A stretch of DNA of 64,000 nt. It comes from Cellulomonas cellasea (lineage in GTDB: Bacteria > Actinomycetota > Actinomycetes > Actinomycetales > Cellulomonadaceae). The position numbers were made by a program, and so were the translations under genes. Shown here in pieces: positions 52,184 to 62,176 of this stretch; the first letter of the stretch is position 1; the number at the start of each line of letters is the position of its first letter. The notes below the pieces were generated by a model. It saw only the letters and a list, made by a program, of their open reading frames with translations, searched no databases and had not been told where the DNA came from. The stretch covers positions 62,001-126,000 of the forward strand of contig NZ_BJLR01000013.1 of the NCBI RefSeq assembly GCF_006538745.1. The letters are read 5' to 3'.

Positions 52184-52864
52184 ATGAGCGGAGCCGAGAC
52201 GGAAGAGGTACCTGTTCTGCCCGACCCCCTCGACGGAGACCCTCGCCTTCCCACGTTCTTCGGGAGCTCCTGGGGCGCCGTCCGTCGCTTCCGCGACATG
52301 CTCGCGGACGAGGGTGTTCTTCGCGGCCTCGTGGGGCCCCGTGAGGTCAGCCGGCTGTGGGAGCGCCACCTGCTGAACTCGGCGGCCGTCGTCCCGTTCC
52401 TGCCGACGTCGGGACGGATCGTCGACCTTGGCTCGGGCGCGGGTCTGCCGGGCGTCGTCGTGGCAGCGATGCTGCCCGAGGCCGAAGTCGTCCTGCTCGA
52501 GCCGATGGAACGGCGCTGTGCCTGGCTGGGCGAGGTCGTGAGCGAGCTCGGTCTGCCGAACGCGACGGTCACGCGCGCCCGAGCGGAGGACGTGCACGGC
52601 AGCTTGACCGCCGACGCGGTCACGGCTCGAGCCGTAGCGCCTCTTGACCGGCTCTACCGATGGGCCTTCCCCCTCCTCGGCAGTGGGGGAGTGCTTGTCG
52701 CGCTCAAGGGCGCTCGCGCATCGGACGAGGTGCAGGCAGCCGAGAAGGCCGGCAGGCGCCTTGGGGGCGGCCAGGCATCCATCCATGCGGCTCACACGAT
52801 TGACGGTGTCGATGAGACCACAGTGGTTCGCGTCGTTCGGGAGGCTGTTCGCGGTGTTCGGTAG
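52184..52864 (+). CDS. rsmG: RsmG, 16S rRNA m7G527 methyltransferase
   Basis: A 226-aa SAM-dependent methyltransferase modifying G527 of 16S rRNA. It has the GidB N-terminal WERHLLNSAAVVPFL and SAM motif IVDLGSGAGLPGVVVA. The motif EPMERRCAWLGEV and the substrate region VTARAVAPLDRL follow. ATG at 52184 with GGCGAGG upstream. Its 3' end overlaps parA by 11 bp. Loss of this enzyme is known to give low-level streptomycin resistance in other bacteria. Confidence 0.95.
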   Translation: MSGAETEEVPVLPDPLDGDPRLPTFFGSSWGAVRRFRDMLADEGVLRGLVGPREVSRLWERHLLNSAAVVPFLPTSGRIVDLGSGAGLPGVVVAAMLPEAEVVLLEPMERRCAWLGEVVSELGLPNATVTRARAEDVHGSLTADAVTARAVAPLDRLYRWAFPLLGSGGVLVALKGARASDEVQAAEKAGRRLGGGQASIHAAHTIDGVDETTVVRVVREAVRGVR

Positions 52865-55061
52865 GAAGAAGCGGCGCCAGGATCCGATCGCAGTGCCGGC
52901 GAGCCCGGACATCGACTCGTGGGTGCCCGCCCCGGGAGTCACTCCAGCGGCTGGCGCCCTCGATGTCTCCGTCCCCGCTGAGGACGACGCCCCGGAGGCA
53001 GGCACGGCTGAGCTGCCGCGTCTCGATCGCACTGACGTTTCACGTGAAACGGCGACACATCGAGATGGGGTCACCGGGCAAACGTGGCCACCTGTGGTGG
53101 TGTCAGAGGGGCAACGGGACGGGACGGCTGCCGGACCCCATGGCGAAGACGGCTTCATCTCGGCACCGGACGACCATCCCGCGGAGGATGACGGGTCGGA
53201 TCCGCGTGTCGAGGCTGTCGACGTGCCTTCCGCGAGTGCGTCGGAAGGATCCGCCTTTTCCCCGAGGCTCCCCACCGAGCACCTAGCCCCGACAACATCA
53301 CCGCTCGCGCGCGATAGCGCCGTGGGCACTTCTGTCGAAGGCTCGGACGAGGCGTCGCCGGCCGCGTCCAGCGAGACGGTCGACGATTCGGACCCCCTGG
53401 TTTCACGTGAATCCACGTCCGCCTTCGCTGAGATTCCGTCACACGGAGACCGTGCGGAGGTGAGCCGTCCCGAAGGCGAGGATGGTCGCGGCGGCGAGGG
53501 ACCGCCCGTCCCCGGCGCCGACCACGCGACCCGTCCTGGGGGCATCATCACCCCAGTCGCGGCTGCGGGACTCGAGGGCGTCAACGCCAGCAGCGCCGAG
53601 GTCACGGGACCGGCGGTGCCCGGCTCTGGGTCGCTGGTGCCGTTGCGCGACGACGACGCGGCGTCGGACGACGCTTTCATCGTGTCGAGCGAGTCCGCCA
53701 CGGACCTCGGGTCTGAGTTCGGGTTCACGCCCTCTCCGGTGTCCTCCGACATCCCGCCGCCTCCGGCTGATGCCCTCGCAACGCCGAAGCCCGATCACGT
53801 CCACGGGATCCTTGACGACGCGCCGGACAGCGCAGAAGCACGTGAGCAGATGAACGACGGTGTGGCGGTTGTGACGGCCGACGGCGAGGCTGCTCTGGAC
53901 AGGGCGGACGGTGCTGCCTCCGGCCTCCACCCGGTGGCCAAGCTGGCTCAGGACGCTCCCTCCGCGGGCGCCCCGAGCGGTGACGCCGACGAGCTCCACA
54001 GGGACGCTCTCGTGCAGAGCCTCCCTGACGTCGGCGAGGACACGCCCCTCATGGCGCAGATCCAGGAGGACGCGCGCCGACGCATCCAGCTGCGGGGGAG
54101 GAAGTTCCCGCGGCCCGCGTCGACGCGCGTCATCACCGTCGCGAATCAGAAGGGTGGCGTCGGGAAGACGACTACAACCGTCAACATGGCGGCCGCGCTG
54201 GCTCAGGCGGGGCTGAACGTGCTGGTGCTGGACAACGATCCCCAAGGCAACGCGTCCACCGCGCTGGGCATCGAACACCGTGCTGGCACGCCGTCCATCT
54301 ACGAGGTCCTCGTTGAGGGCGCCCCCATGGTTGAGGCGGTGCAGGAGAGTCCTGACGTTCCCCGACTGTGGTGCTTGGCGGCGACCATCGACTTGTCCGG
54401 TGCAGAGATCGAGCTCGTCTCGATGGTTGCGCGCGAGACGCGACTCCGGTCCGCCCTGGATGCCTATCTCAAGGGCCGGATCGAGGCTGGGCAGGAGCCG
54501 ATCGACTACGTCTTCGTCGACTGCCCCCCGAGCCTGGGGCTGCTCACCGTCAACGCTTTCGTCGTCGGTCGCGAGGTGCTCATCCCGATCCAGTGCGAGT
54601 ACTACGCGCTGGAGGGCCTCAGCCAGCTCCTCAAGACGATCCAGCTCATCCAGGCCCACCTCAACCCGGACCTGCACGTCTCGACCATCCTCCTGACCAT
54701 GTATGACGCGCGAACGAACCTGGCTCAGCAGGTCGCTCAGGAGGTCCGCGAGCACTTCCCGGAGACGACTCTGCGCACGTCCGTTCCTCGCTCGGTGCGA
54801 ATCTCGGAGGCGCCGAGCTACGGACAGACCGTCATGACGTACGACCCCGGGTCCACAGGCGCGCTTGCGTACCTGGAGGCTGCACGGGAGCTCGCGGAGC
54901 GCGCCGTCGTGGCCGCTCCCGGCGGAGACATCACCCCGAACGATCGCCCGGCACCGGGCACCGCGAACGACCACGAGCAGCAGTCGGAGGGTCGCGACGC
55001 TGCGGCCGAGGCGCTCGCCGGTGCACGCGGCGATGTACACCACGACCAGGAGGACAAGTGA
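52854..55061 (+). CDS. parA: ParA chromosome-partition ATPase with a very long N-terminal extension
   Basis: A 735-aa protein. The ParA domain occupies about 415-690: deviant Walker A KGGVGKTT (Lys433/Lys438), switch [10 protein letters not shown], and Walker [10 protein letters not shown]. The first about 415 residues are acidic, Ser/Asp/Pro-rich and probably disordered, opening [19 protein letters not shown]. ParA proteins normally have 260-350 residues. The GTG at 52854 has GGGAGG 9 bp upstream and overlaps rsmG by 11 bp. An internal start near [11 protein letters not shown] (54051) could give a normal-length ParA. Two parS-like sites lie in the extension's coding DNA. The stop overlaps parB (GTGA). 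Confidence 0.92.
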   Translation: MFGRKKRRQDPIAVPASPDIDSWVPAPGVTPAAGALDVSVPAEDDAPEAGTAELPRLDRTDVSRETATHRDGVTGQTWPPVVVSEGQRDGTAAGPHGEDGFISAPDDHPAEDDGSDPRVEAVDVPSASASEGSAFSPRLPTEHLAPTTSPLARDSAVGTSVEGSDEASPAASSETVDDSDPLVSRESTSAFAEIPSHGDRAEVSRPEGEDGRGGEGPPVPGADHATRPGGIITPVAAAGLEGVNASSAEVTGPAVPGSGSLVPLRDDDAASDDAFIVSSESATDLGSEFGFTPSPVSSDIPPPPADALATPKPDHVHGILDDAPDSAEAREQMNDGVAVVTADGEAALDRADGAASGLHPVAKLAQDAPSAGAPSGDADELHRDALVQSLPDVGEDTPLMAQIQEDARRRIQLRGRKFPRPASTRVITVANQKGGVGKTTTTVNMAAALAQAGLNVLVLDNDPQGNASTALGIEHRAGTPSIYEVLVEGAPMVEAVQESPDVPRLWCLAATIDLSGAEIELVSMVARETRLRSALDAYLKGRIEAGQEPIDYVFVDCPPSLGLLTVNAFVVGREVLIPIQCEYYALEGLSQLLKTIQLIQAHLNPDLHVSTILLTMYDARTNLAQQVAQEVREHFPETTLRTSVPRSVRISEAPSYGQTVMTYDPGSTGALAYLEAARELAERAVVAAPGGDITPNDRPAPGTANDHEQQSEGRDAAAEALAGARGDVHHDQEDK
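53037..53050. other. parS: parS site 5, inside parA
   Basis: GTTTCACGTGAAAC, perfect palindrome, read in frame as VSRET in the ParA N-terminal extension. Confidence 0.92.
53400..53413. other. parS: parS-like site 6, inside parA
   Basis: GTTTCACGTGAATC, one mismatch from the perfect palindrome, read in frame as VSRES. Confidence 0.7.
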
Positions 55062-56344
55062 GCGAGAAGCGGCGCGGGCTGGGGCGAGGCCTCGGCGCCC
55101 TCATTCCTAACGGCCTGGACGGACAGCGGACGTCAGACGCTCAACGTCCCGTGGACGTGTTCTTCCCGGACAACCGGGGGAGCGCGCCGGCGGACGCGGA
55201 CCTTCCGCCCGACCCTGTGACGCGTCCTGTTTCACGTGGAACGACGCCCGTCGCAACAACGCCCGCGGCCGTGGCGACGGATCTCGACGAGGGGACGGAC
55301 GGAGCCTCGTCGGACGGGATCCCGTCGGACGGGGTCCCGTCGGTCGAGGTCCCTGGCGCGTTCCCCGCCACATCTCCCCAAGCGTCGGCCAGTACGGAGT
55401 CCAACGCCGACGCTGTGGTCTCGGGAGCGGACGACGGTGCGCCCTCGGGGGTCGCGGACGCGGAGAGCGCACCGAGCAGGACGGGTCGTCGCCCGGCCGG
55501 CCCGACAGAGGATCTGGTCCCGGTTCCGGGGGCGCGGTTCGCGGAGCTGCCGGTCGAGTCGATCCGTGCCAACCCTCGGCAGCCGCGCACGGTCTTCGAG
55601 GAGGAGGCGCTCGAGGAGCTCGTCGCGTCGATCCGCGAGGTCGGGGTGCTGCAGCCCGTCGTCGTTCGCCCCGCGGGCGACGGCCAGTACGAGCTCATCA
55701 TGGGCGAGCGCCGCTGGAGGGCCACCCAGGCCGCGGGGATGTCCGTCATCCCCGCGATCGTGCGGGACACCGAGGACAGCGACCTGCTCCGGGACGCCCT
55801 GCTCGAGAACCTGCACCGTTCCCAGCTGAACCCGCTCGAAGAAGCGGCGGCGTACCAGCAGCTCCTCGACGACTTCGGTTGCACGCACGAGGAGCTGGCG
55901 ACCCGGATCCATCGGTCCCGCCCCCAGATCTCGAACACGCTCCGGCTCCTGCGCCTGCCTCCGCTCGTGCAGCGACGCGTCGCCGCCGGCGTCATCTCCG
56001 CAGGTCACGCGCGTGCGCTGCTGGGACTCGCCGACGGAGCCGCGATCGAGCGCCTCGCGCAGCGCATCGTCTCCGAGGGCCTGTCCGTTCGCGCCGTCGA
56101 AGAGATCGTCGCGCTCGGCGGCGACGCCGAAGGGCCGGCCGCCCGGCGTCGACCGAAGGCGGGGGAGCGGAACGAGGCGCTCGACGAGCTCGCTTCTCGG
56201 CTGTCCGACCGCTTCGAGACTCGGGTCAAGATCAACCTCGGGAAGGCTCGAGGGAGACTTACCGTCGAGTTCGCGTCGGTGCAGGACCTGAACCGGATCC
56301 TGGAGAGCTTGGCCCCGGAGGACCCGGGCCTGCTCAAGCCCTGA
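55058..56344 (+). CDS. parB: ParB chromosome-partition protein
   Basis: A 428-aa CTPase-type partition protein. The N-terminal ParA-interaction peptide [14 protein letters not shown] is at residues 4-17. A disordered region runs to about 150. The ParB core has [27 protein letters not shown] (CTP-binding) and [14 protein letters not shown]. The helix-turn-helix ([19 protein letters not shown]) binds parS, and the C-terminal dimerisation domain follows. GTG overlaps the parA stop. A parS site lies in its own coding DNA at 55229. Confidence 0.96.
   Translation: MSEKRRGLGRGLGALIPNGLDGQRTSDAQRPVDVFFPDNRGSAPADADLPPDPVTRPVSRGTTPVATTPAAVATDLDEGTDGASSDGIPSDGVPSVEVPGAFPATSPQASASTESNADAVVSGADDGAPSGVADAESAPSRTGRRPAGPTEDLVPVPGARFAELPVESIRANPRQPRTVFEEEALEELVASIREVGVLQPVVVRPAGDGQYELIMGERRWRATQAAGMSVIPAIVRDTEDSDLLRDALLENLHRSQLNPLEEAAAYQQLLDDFGCTHEELATRIHRSRPQISNTLRLLRLPPLVQRRVAAGVISAGHARALLGLADGAAIERLAQRIVSEGLSVRAVEEIVALGGDAEGPAARRRPKAGERNEALDELASRLSDRFETRVKINLGKARGRLTVEFASVQDLNRILESLAPEDPGLLKP
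55229..55242. other. parS: parS site 7, inside parB
   Basis: GTTTCACGTGGAAC, read in frame as VSRGT in the disordered part of ParB. Confidence 0.9.
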
Positions 56345-56408
56345 TAGGTGTCGCTGGTTCACGGCAAGGCGTGAACGGGCGATCGGCAATGCGTCGGTGC
56401 AGGGCGTC

Positions 56409-56422
56409 GTTTCACGTGGAAC
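56409..56422. other. parS: parS site 8
   Basis: GTTTCACGTGGAAC, 65 bp behind parB. Confidence 0.9.
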
Positions 56423-56575
56423 GACGCCCGGCGGACGAGAGTGGTCGATGCTCGTCAGTCGTCAGTCGTCAGTCGGTTCGACTGCGGACCCCTTCGTCGC
56501 TCAGGACCTCATCGACACCCCGGGCAGGCTGGTGGATTGGGGTCGGCGCTGCGGGAGGCGCGCGACGCTCCCTGC

Positions 56576-56615
56576 GCACGGCCGCACGGCCGCACGGCTG
56601 CACGGCTGCACGGCT
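56576..56615. repeat. 8-bp simple tandem repeat
   Basis: Five units of GCACGGCC/GCACGGCT in a row. A slippage-type microsatellite. Confidence 0.75.
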
Positions 56616-57203
56616 GGACGACGCGCGACGCGCGACGGCCGACCATCGATGCTCCCCCCAGGCACGACGCGCGCGACGACTCCTGCGCGCCCGAGGTGAG
56701 GGGTCCTCGGAGTCGTGCTGGCCTGGCGGCGGCCCGCCGGGGAGATGCGGCTCGTCGTGTTGGTCGGGCGACGAGCGGCATGTGGGGAATCCACGGACGA
56801 CCGATCTCGGCACCAGCGGCATCTTCTCGAACGACGGCCACGTTGCGCGGTGGACGGGAGCGGGCAGGCCACGGGGTCGGCGGCGTGGGACCGCCGTTCC
56901 CGGATAGCCAGTGACGGCCCAGCCTGACCTGCAGAGGCCGACGCTGCGTTCCTGCTCCGCGGGGGGCTCGACGCAACGTGGGAGCCCGGGGAGATCGTGC
57001 CGAGCAACAGAAGTAATTCCACGGACCCGGCAACGGCCTGGATCTCTGACAGTGCGCCGTCCGAACGCCACCGGTGTGACTCCGGATCGGCTGCGCTCCC
57101 GCGCATCTCCGCCTTCCGCAGGCAGGCTGCCTCTGACCCACGCGGCCGGCTTGGCGATGACCACATCGCGCGCGCGGCCCGTGGCGGGTGACCCCGAACG
57201 TCT

Positions 57204-57217
57204 GTTTCACGTGAAAC
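57204..57217. other. parS: parS site 9
   Basis: GTTTCACGTGAAAC, perfect palindrome; the rightmost site found. Confidence 0.93.
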
Positions 57218-57494
57218 TGACGCGCGCGACGTAGCCGTCGGGACGAGGGACGGCCCGTCCGAAATCCGCGGTCGCCCAAGCCAGCCGCCTGACGCAATCG
57301 CCTCACGTAGTCGCCTCACCCAGTCACCTCAACGTCGCCAACGCCGCGGGCGGCTGCGATCGGCAGGGTCGGCATGCGGGCCGCGCGGTCACCTGATCGC
57401 GGCTACGTTTCACGCTGGCGCCGGGACGTGGTGTCGGCGACACCGCTCCACGACGGAGGGACGCGCCGAGCTGCCGCAGTCGGCCCGGACGGAC

Positions 57495-58505
57495 CTAGCG
57501 CTCGCGCTGGGTCGTCGAGTCGTCGCTGTCGGTCTGGACGGAACGGGCGTCGCGGAGGGCCGTCTCGACGAGAGCCCGGTACAGCGCGCCGAGCTCGTGC
57601 CCGGCGGCCTCCGCCGACTGGGGGAGCAGCGAGGTCTCCGTCATGCCGGGCGCGACGTTGACCTCGAGGAACGCGACGGATCCGTCCGGCCGCACGATGA
57701 GGTCGGTGCGCGAGAGGTGACGGAGGCCGAGCGCCTCGTGAGCGGCAACGGCCACGGCACCAGCACGCCCCGCCACGTCAGGGGTGAGGCGGGCGGGCGC
57801 GAAGTACTCGGTGCGTCCCGGGTTGTAGCGCGCGTCGTAGTCGTAGGGCCCGTCGGTCACGATCTCGACCGCGGGGAGGGCTTGGAGGCCATCGCCGAGG
57901 TCGACGACGCTCACGGCGAGCTCCGTCCCCAGGACCGCCTGCTCGATGAGAGCGGTGTCCCCGTAAGCGAAGCACTGCACCATGGCGCGGGGGAGCGAGG
58001 CCGCCTCGGTCACGAGGCTGACACCGAGCGCCGAACCGCCCCGCGACGGCTTCACGACGAGCGGCAGACCCAGACGCGCGGTCACGGCGTCGAGGACCCG
58101 CGAGGCTCCGAGCTCGCGGAACAGGCTCTGGGGCAGGGTGACGAAGTCCGGCGTGCTGATCCCCGCACGGGCGACGACCGTCTTCGCGATGGGCTTGCTC
58201 CAGGCCACGCGGCTCTCGCGGGGACCCGTGCCGACGGTGGGCAGCCCGAGGAGCGCGAGGACGTCGCGGACGGAGCCGTCCTCTCCGCTGGCCCCGTGCA
58301 GGAGCGGCCACACGAGGTCGGGCTGGGCGTCGAGCAGCGCCGGCACGAGGTCGGCGTCGACGTCGTGGACGGTGACGTCGGCTCCCGTCGACCGGAGCGC
58401 CCCGGCGACCCGTCGGCCGGAGCGCAGCGAGACGTCTCGCTCGTGGGACAGGCCTCCGGCCAGGATGACGATGCGCGGGGAGCTGGGGGCGGGCAGGTCG
58501 GTCAC
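57495..58505 (-). CDS. D-alanine-D-alanine ligase family ATP-grasp enzyme
   Basis: A 336-aa ATP-grasp ligase. It has ILAGGLSHERDVSLRSGRRV, LVWPLLHGASGEDGSV, KPSRGGSALGVSLV and the metal-binding EVNVAPGMTETSLLPQSA, matching the D-Ala-D-Ala ligase fold. It makes, or is related to enzymes that make, the dipeptide for peptidoglycan stem peptides. The main ddl in actinobacteria usually sits elsewhere, so this may be a paralogue. GTG at 58505 is the first start giving the expected beginning. Ends in an acidic, Ser/Thr-rich tail. Confidence 0.88.
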   Translation of the reverse strand: MTDLPAPSSPRIVILAGGLSHERDVSLRSGRRVAGALRSTGADVTVHDVDADLVPALLDAQPDLVWPLLHGASGEDGSVRDVLALLGLPTVGTGPRESRVAWSKPIAKTVVARAGISTPDFVTLPQSLFRELGASRVLDAVTARLGLPLVVKPSRGGSALGVSLVTEAASLPRAMVQCFAYGDTALIEQAVLGTELAVSVVDLGDGLQALPAVEIVTDGPYDYDARYNPGRTEYFAPARLTPDVAGRAGAVAVAAHEALGLRHLSRTDLIVRPDGSVAFLEVNVAPGMTETSLLPQSAEAAGHELGALYRALVETALRDARSVQTDSDDSTTQRER

Positions 58506-58830
58506 GTGGTCGGGGCTCCGTGGTGGTGAGGTGTGGGTCCGTGGTCGAGCGGGGCGCGCATGCTGGTCACGTGGTCGAGGCGTCGTGCGGGCGCAGGATC
58601 GTCCGTCCGCAGGCGGCGCACAGGAGCCGCGCGGCACACGCAGGACCGACCGCCGACGGCACCCGTTCCGTCGCGCGGAGACGGAGCGGTCGCCGCGCTG
58701 TGGGATCCCGAGACCGCGTTCGCGGCGGCGCGCATGGCAACTCGCAGAGACCCACGGGTCGGCTGGGTCGCGAGGGCCGGCGACGCCGACAGCTCACCCG
58801 TCACCGCCCGAAGCCTCTGTCCCGGACCGC
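58506..58830. other. intergenic stretch, no gene recognised
   Basis: 325 bp between the ligase and aminotransferase genes. Only short overlapping frames without motifs. Confidence 0.4.
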
Positions 58831-60171
58831 TCAGCTGACGTCCGGACCGGGCGCCTGAACGTCACCCCGCGCCACGCCGAGCCCGGCGCCGAACAGCGAG
58901 ACGAGCTCCGACTCGCCGGCGACGACCCCGGCGAGCCGACGCACACCCTCGCGGATGCGCTCGGGCGTCGGGTAGCAGAACGACAGTCGCATCTGGTCGC
59001 TGCCCTGGCCGTCGGCGTAGAACGCGGTGCCGGGGACGTACGCCACCCGCGCGGTCACCGCGCGCGGCAGCATGGCCTTGGCGTCGAGCCCGTCGGGCAG
59101 GCGGACCCAGGTGTAGAACCCGCCGTCGGGCACCGTCCAGGTCGCGTCGGGCAGGTGCTCGGCGAGCGCGCCCATCATCGCGTCGCGACGCTCGCGGTAC
59201 ATCTCGCGGAACGCCTTGATCTGACCCCGCCAGTCGCAGGTCGAGAGGTAGGCGCTGATGGCGAGCTGGGATGCGTTCGACGGGCAGAGGATCGCGGACT
59301 CCGAGGCGAGCACCAGCTTCTCGCGCACCGCGTGCGGCGCGACCGCCCAGCCGACGCGGTACCCCGGGGCGAACGTCTTGGAGAACGAACCGAGGTAGAT
59401 CACGCCGTCCTCGTCGAGCGAGCGCATCGCCGGGATCGGGTCGCCGTCGAAGCCGAGCAGGCCGTACGGGTTGTCCTCGAGCACGAGCACGCCGTGGCGT
59501 CGGCAGATCTCGAGGATCTGCGGGCGACGCTCCGCGGAGAGCGTCACGCCGGCCGGGTTGTGGAAGTTCGGGACCGTGTACAGGAGCTTGACCCGCCGGC
59601 CCTCGGCCGCGAGCCGGGTGAGCGTCTCCTCGAGCGCGGCCGGCACGAGCCCGTCGACGTCGAGCGGGACGTGCACGACGTCCGCCTGGTACGCCCGGAA
59701 CACCCCGAGGGCCCCGACATAGCTCGGCGCCTCGGCGACGATGACGTCGCCGGGATTGACGAAAAGGCGCGTCACAAGATCGAGGGCTTGTTGCGACCCG
59801 GTCGTGACCACGACGTCGTCGGGGTGCGCGTGGATGCCCTCGAGCCGCATGACGTCGAGGATCTGCTCGCGGAGCGTCTCGTCGCCCTGACCCGAGCCGT
59901 ACTGGAGCGCCGTCCTGCCGCGGGTCGCGACGACGCGCTGCGCGACGTCGGCGATGACGTCGAGGGGCAGACCGTCGAGGTTCGGCATGCCGCCGGCGAG
60001 CGAGACGACCTCGGGACGGTTGGCGACGGCGAACAGCGCGCGGATCTCCGAGGCGCGCATGCCGTGCGTGCGGTCGGCGTAGGCGCCGAGCCACGGGTCG
60101 AGCCGCGTCCCTGCGGCGGTCGTCGGAGTGGTACCCGACGTCGTGCCGCCGGAGGGGGTGTGCTGGCTCAT
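58831..60171 (-). CDS. PLP-dependent aminotransferase, fold type I (2-aminoadipate-type)
   Basis: A 446-aa class I/II aminotransferase. The N-terminal region has VVSLAGGMPN and LQYGSGQGDETLREQI. The aromatic-stacking and substrate residues are in YTVPNFHNPAGVTLS and VLEDNPYGLLGFDG. The PLP lysine is in YLGSFSKTFAPGYRVGW, and the Arg near MRLSFCYPTPERIREG binds the substrate carboxylate. This pattern fits LysN/ARO8-like enzymes acting on 2-aminoadipate, branched or aromatic amino acids. The exact substrate is unknown. Confidence 0.9.
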   Translation of the reverse strand: MSQHTPSGGTTSGTTPTTAAGTRLDPWLGAYADRTHGMRASEIRALFAVANRPEVVSLAGGMPNLDGLPLDVIADVAQRVVATRGRTALQYGSGQGDETLREQILDVMRLEGIHAHPDDVVVTTGSQQALDLVTRLFVNPGDVIVAEAPSYVGALGVFRAYQADVVHVPLDVDGLVPAALEETLTRLAAEGRRVKLLYTVPNFHNPAGVTLSAERRPQILEICRRHGVLVLEDNPYGLLGFDGDPIPAMRSLDEDGVIYLGSFSKTFAPGYRVGWAVAPHAVREKLVLASESAILCPSNASQLAISAYLSTCDWRGQIKAFREMYRERRDAMMGALAEHLPDATWTVPDGGFYTWVRLPDGLDAKAMLPRAVTARVAYVPGTAFYADGQGSDQMRLSFCYPTPERIREGVRRLAGVVAGESELVSLFGAGLGVARGDVQAPGPDVS

Positions 60172-60553
60172 CCTCCGAGTGTCGCACGCAGCGCAGGTGG
60201 TCAGCCGGTGCGTCCGGCGACCTCACCCGGCCGTGTCGCCCCGCTGGTGAGCGCCGCGAGGGGCGACGGGACGACACGGCCACGAACGAGTCAGCCGCAC
60301 ACACGCGACCCAGGCCACGCGCGACCCAGCCCCACGCGCGACCCAGCCCCACGCGCGACCCAGCCCCACGCGCGACCCAGCCCCACGCGCGACCCAGCCC
60401 CACGCGCGACCCAGCCCACATCCGTCGTATCGCGCGCACGACCCACCGCGCGCACGACTCAGCCCGCACGCGACTCAGCCCCCGTGCACGCATCCCTGCG
60501 CGCCCGGGGGCTGAGTGGAGTCCGCGCCCGAGAACGGCGCAGCCGAACGACCG
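60172..60553. repeat. 17-bp tandem repeat array between aminotransferase and trxA
   Basis: Within this 382-bp gap six perfect head-to-tail copies of CCACGCGCGACCCAGCC occupy 60315-60416, flanked by degenerate copies (for example CACACGCGACCCAGG before and several GCACGCGACTCAGCCC after). No gene. Homogeneity of the core copies points to recent slippage or expansion. Confidence 0.88.
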
Positions 60554-61027
60554 CTACGCCTGTGCCGAGACCGCCGACGGCCCGGGAGCAGCCGGCGCAC
60601 CCGCGCCACGAGCGTCGTCGGCCACCGCGGCAGCCCCGCCCGCACCGACCTCGGCCGCACCGGCCCCGCCCGCACCGACCTCGGCACCCGACGCACCGCC
60701 GATCTCCGCGAGCACGCCCTCGATCTCCTGGGCGATGATCTGCTTCGGCCGAGCCCCCGCCAGCGACCGCACGAGCTCGCCGCCCACGTACACGTTCAGC
60801 AGCGGGATCGACACCACGCCGTACTGGCCGACGACGACAGGGTTCGCCTCGGTGTCGACCTTCACGATCTTGACCCTGCCGTCGTACTCCTGCGCGAGCT
60901 CGGCGAGCACGGGCGCGACCATGCGGCAGGGGCCGCACCAGGCGGCCCAGAAGTCGACGAGCACGGGCACGTCGGAACCGAGCACCTCGGCCTCGAAGGT
61001 CGCGTCGGTCACGTGGATGTCGGTCAT
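60554..61027 (-). CDS. trxA: thioredoxin with Ala/Gly-rich C-terminal extension
   Basis: A 157-aa thioredoxin. The first about 108 residues are a normal thioredoxin with active site [16 protein letters not shown] and cis-Pro in [13 protein letters not shown]. The last about 48 residues are a low-complexity Ala/Gly/Glu/Val tail with a repeated AEVGAGGA unit, not usual for TrxA. The ATG overlaps the trxB stop, so reductase and thioredoxin are coupled. Confidence 0.93.
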   Translation of the reverse strand: MTDIHVTDATFEAEVLGSDVPVLVDFWAAWCGPCRMVAPVLAELAQEYDGRVKIVKVDTEANPVVVGQYGVVSIPLLNVYVGGELVRSLAGARPKQIIAQEIEGVLAEIGGASGAEVGAGGAGAAEVGAGGAAAVADDARGAGAPAAPGPSAVSAQA

Positions 61028-62022
61028 CACGCCTCCTGGAGGACGTCGGCCTCGGGGGAGACGGGGCCCTCGGTGCCGACGTCGCCGAGCCCGGTGAGGT
61101 AGTGCTGGGCGTCGAGCGCGGCCGCGCAGCCCGAGCCGGCGGCGGTGATCGCCTGACGGTAGGTGTGGTCGACGGCGTCGCCGCACGCGAAGACGCCCTC
61201 GAGGTTGGTGAGGGTCGAGCGGCCCTGGACGACGATGTACCCGTTCTCGTCGAGCTGGACCTGCCCGTGCAGGAGCTCGGTGCGCGGGACGTGGCCGATG
61301 GCGACGAAGACGCCGGTCGCGGGGTGCTCGCGGGTCTCGCCGGTCACGGTGTCGCGCAGGGTCACGCCGCTCACCTTGGCGTCGCCGTGGATGGCGACGA
61401 TCTCGCTGTTCCACGCGAACTCGATCTTGGGGTCGTTCGCGGCGCGGTCGGCCATGATCTTGGAGGCGCGGAGCTTGTCCCGGCGGTGGACCATCGTGAC
61501 GCGCTTGCCGAAGCGCGTGAGGAAGGTGGCCTCCTCGACGGCGGAGTCGCCGCCGCCGACGACGATGATCTCCTGGTCGCGGAAGAAGAACCCGTCGCAC
61601 GTCGCGCACCAGGACACCCCGCGCCCGGACAGGCGCTTCTCGTCCTCGAGCCCGAGCTCGCGGTACGCGGACCCGGTCGCCAGGACGACGGCGCGCGCGG
61701 TGAACGTCTCCCCGCCGCCGGTGACGACGGTCTTGGTGGCGCCGCGCAGCTCGACGGACACGACATCGTCCCAGAGGACCTCGGCGCCGAACTTCTCGGC
61801 CTGCTTCTGCAGGTTCTCCATGAGCTCGGGGCCCTGGACCCCGTCGGGGAAGCCGGGGAAGTTCTCGACCTCGGTGGTGTTCATCAGCGCCCCGCCGGCG
61901 GTCACGGACCCGGCGATGACGAGCGGGGCCAGGCCGGCGCGGGCCGCGTAGATCGCGGCGGTGTATCCGGCGGGGCCGGAGCCGACGATGATCAGGTCGC
62001 GCGGGGCAGACTGCTCGGTCAC
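61027..62022 (-). CDS. trxB: thioredoxin reductase (NADPH)
   Basis: A 331-aa flavoprotein reducing TrxA with NADPH. FAD site [20 protein letters not shown], redox pair [13 protein letters not shown] site [12 protein letters not shown] and C-terminal FAD motif [14 protein letters not shown]. Length and motif order are standard low-molecular-weight TrxR. Confidence 0.97.
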   Translation of the reverse strand: MTEQSAPRDLIIVGSGPAGYTAAIYAARAGLAPLVIAGSVTAGGALMNTTEVENFPGFPDGVQGPELMENLQKQAEKFGAEVLWDDVVSVELRGATKTVVTGGGETFTARAVVLATGSAYRELGLEDEKRLSGRGVSWCATCDGFFFRDQEIIVVGGGDSAVEEATFLTRFGKRVTMVHRRDKLRASKIMADRAANDPKIEFAWNSEIVAIHGDAKVSGVTLRDTVTGETREHPATGVFVAIGHVPRTELLHGQVQLDENGYIVVQGRSTLTNLEGVFACGDAVDHTYRQAITAAGSGCAAALDAQHYLTGLGDVGTEGPVSPEADVLQEA

Positions 62023-62176
62023 GTGGGATTCCTCGGGTCGGGGACGGTGCTCGGTGAACCGATCCTAGGGCGGATCTGTTCCCGGGCGACCGACCCCCAT
62101 CCGCATGGCGGACGCCCCGCGGAGCTCGCGCAGGGCGAGCACCGCGGGCCCGCCACGCCGGCCCGCAGGCGCGCGG

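Larger units (their letters stand above)
56345..57494. other. non-coding region behind parB with two parS sites
   Basis: 1150 bp with no convincing gene between convergent parB and the ligase gene. It holds parS sites at 56409 and 57204, three copies of GTCAGTC at 56454-56474 and five copies of an 8-bp GCACGGCY unit at 56576-56615. Confidence 0.6.

Noticed and set aside
57404..57420. Tenth parS site
   Set aside because: Only the left half (GTTTCACG) matches; the second half reads CTGGCG and breaks the palindrome.
58506..58830. A small gene between the ligase and aminotransferase genes
   Set aside because: Several overlapping frames exist but none has a start site, motif or codon bias that sets it apart.
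60315..60416. CRISPR array
   Set aside because: 17-bp units are contiguous and lack spacers.
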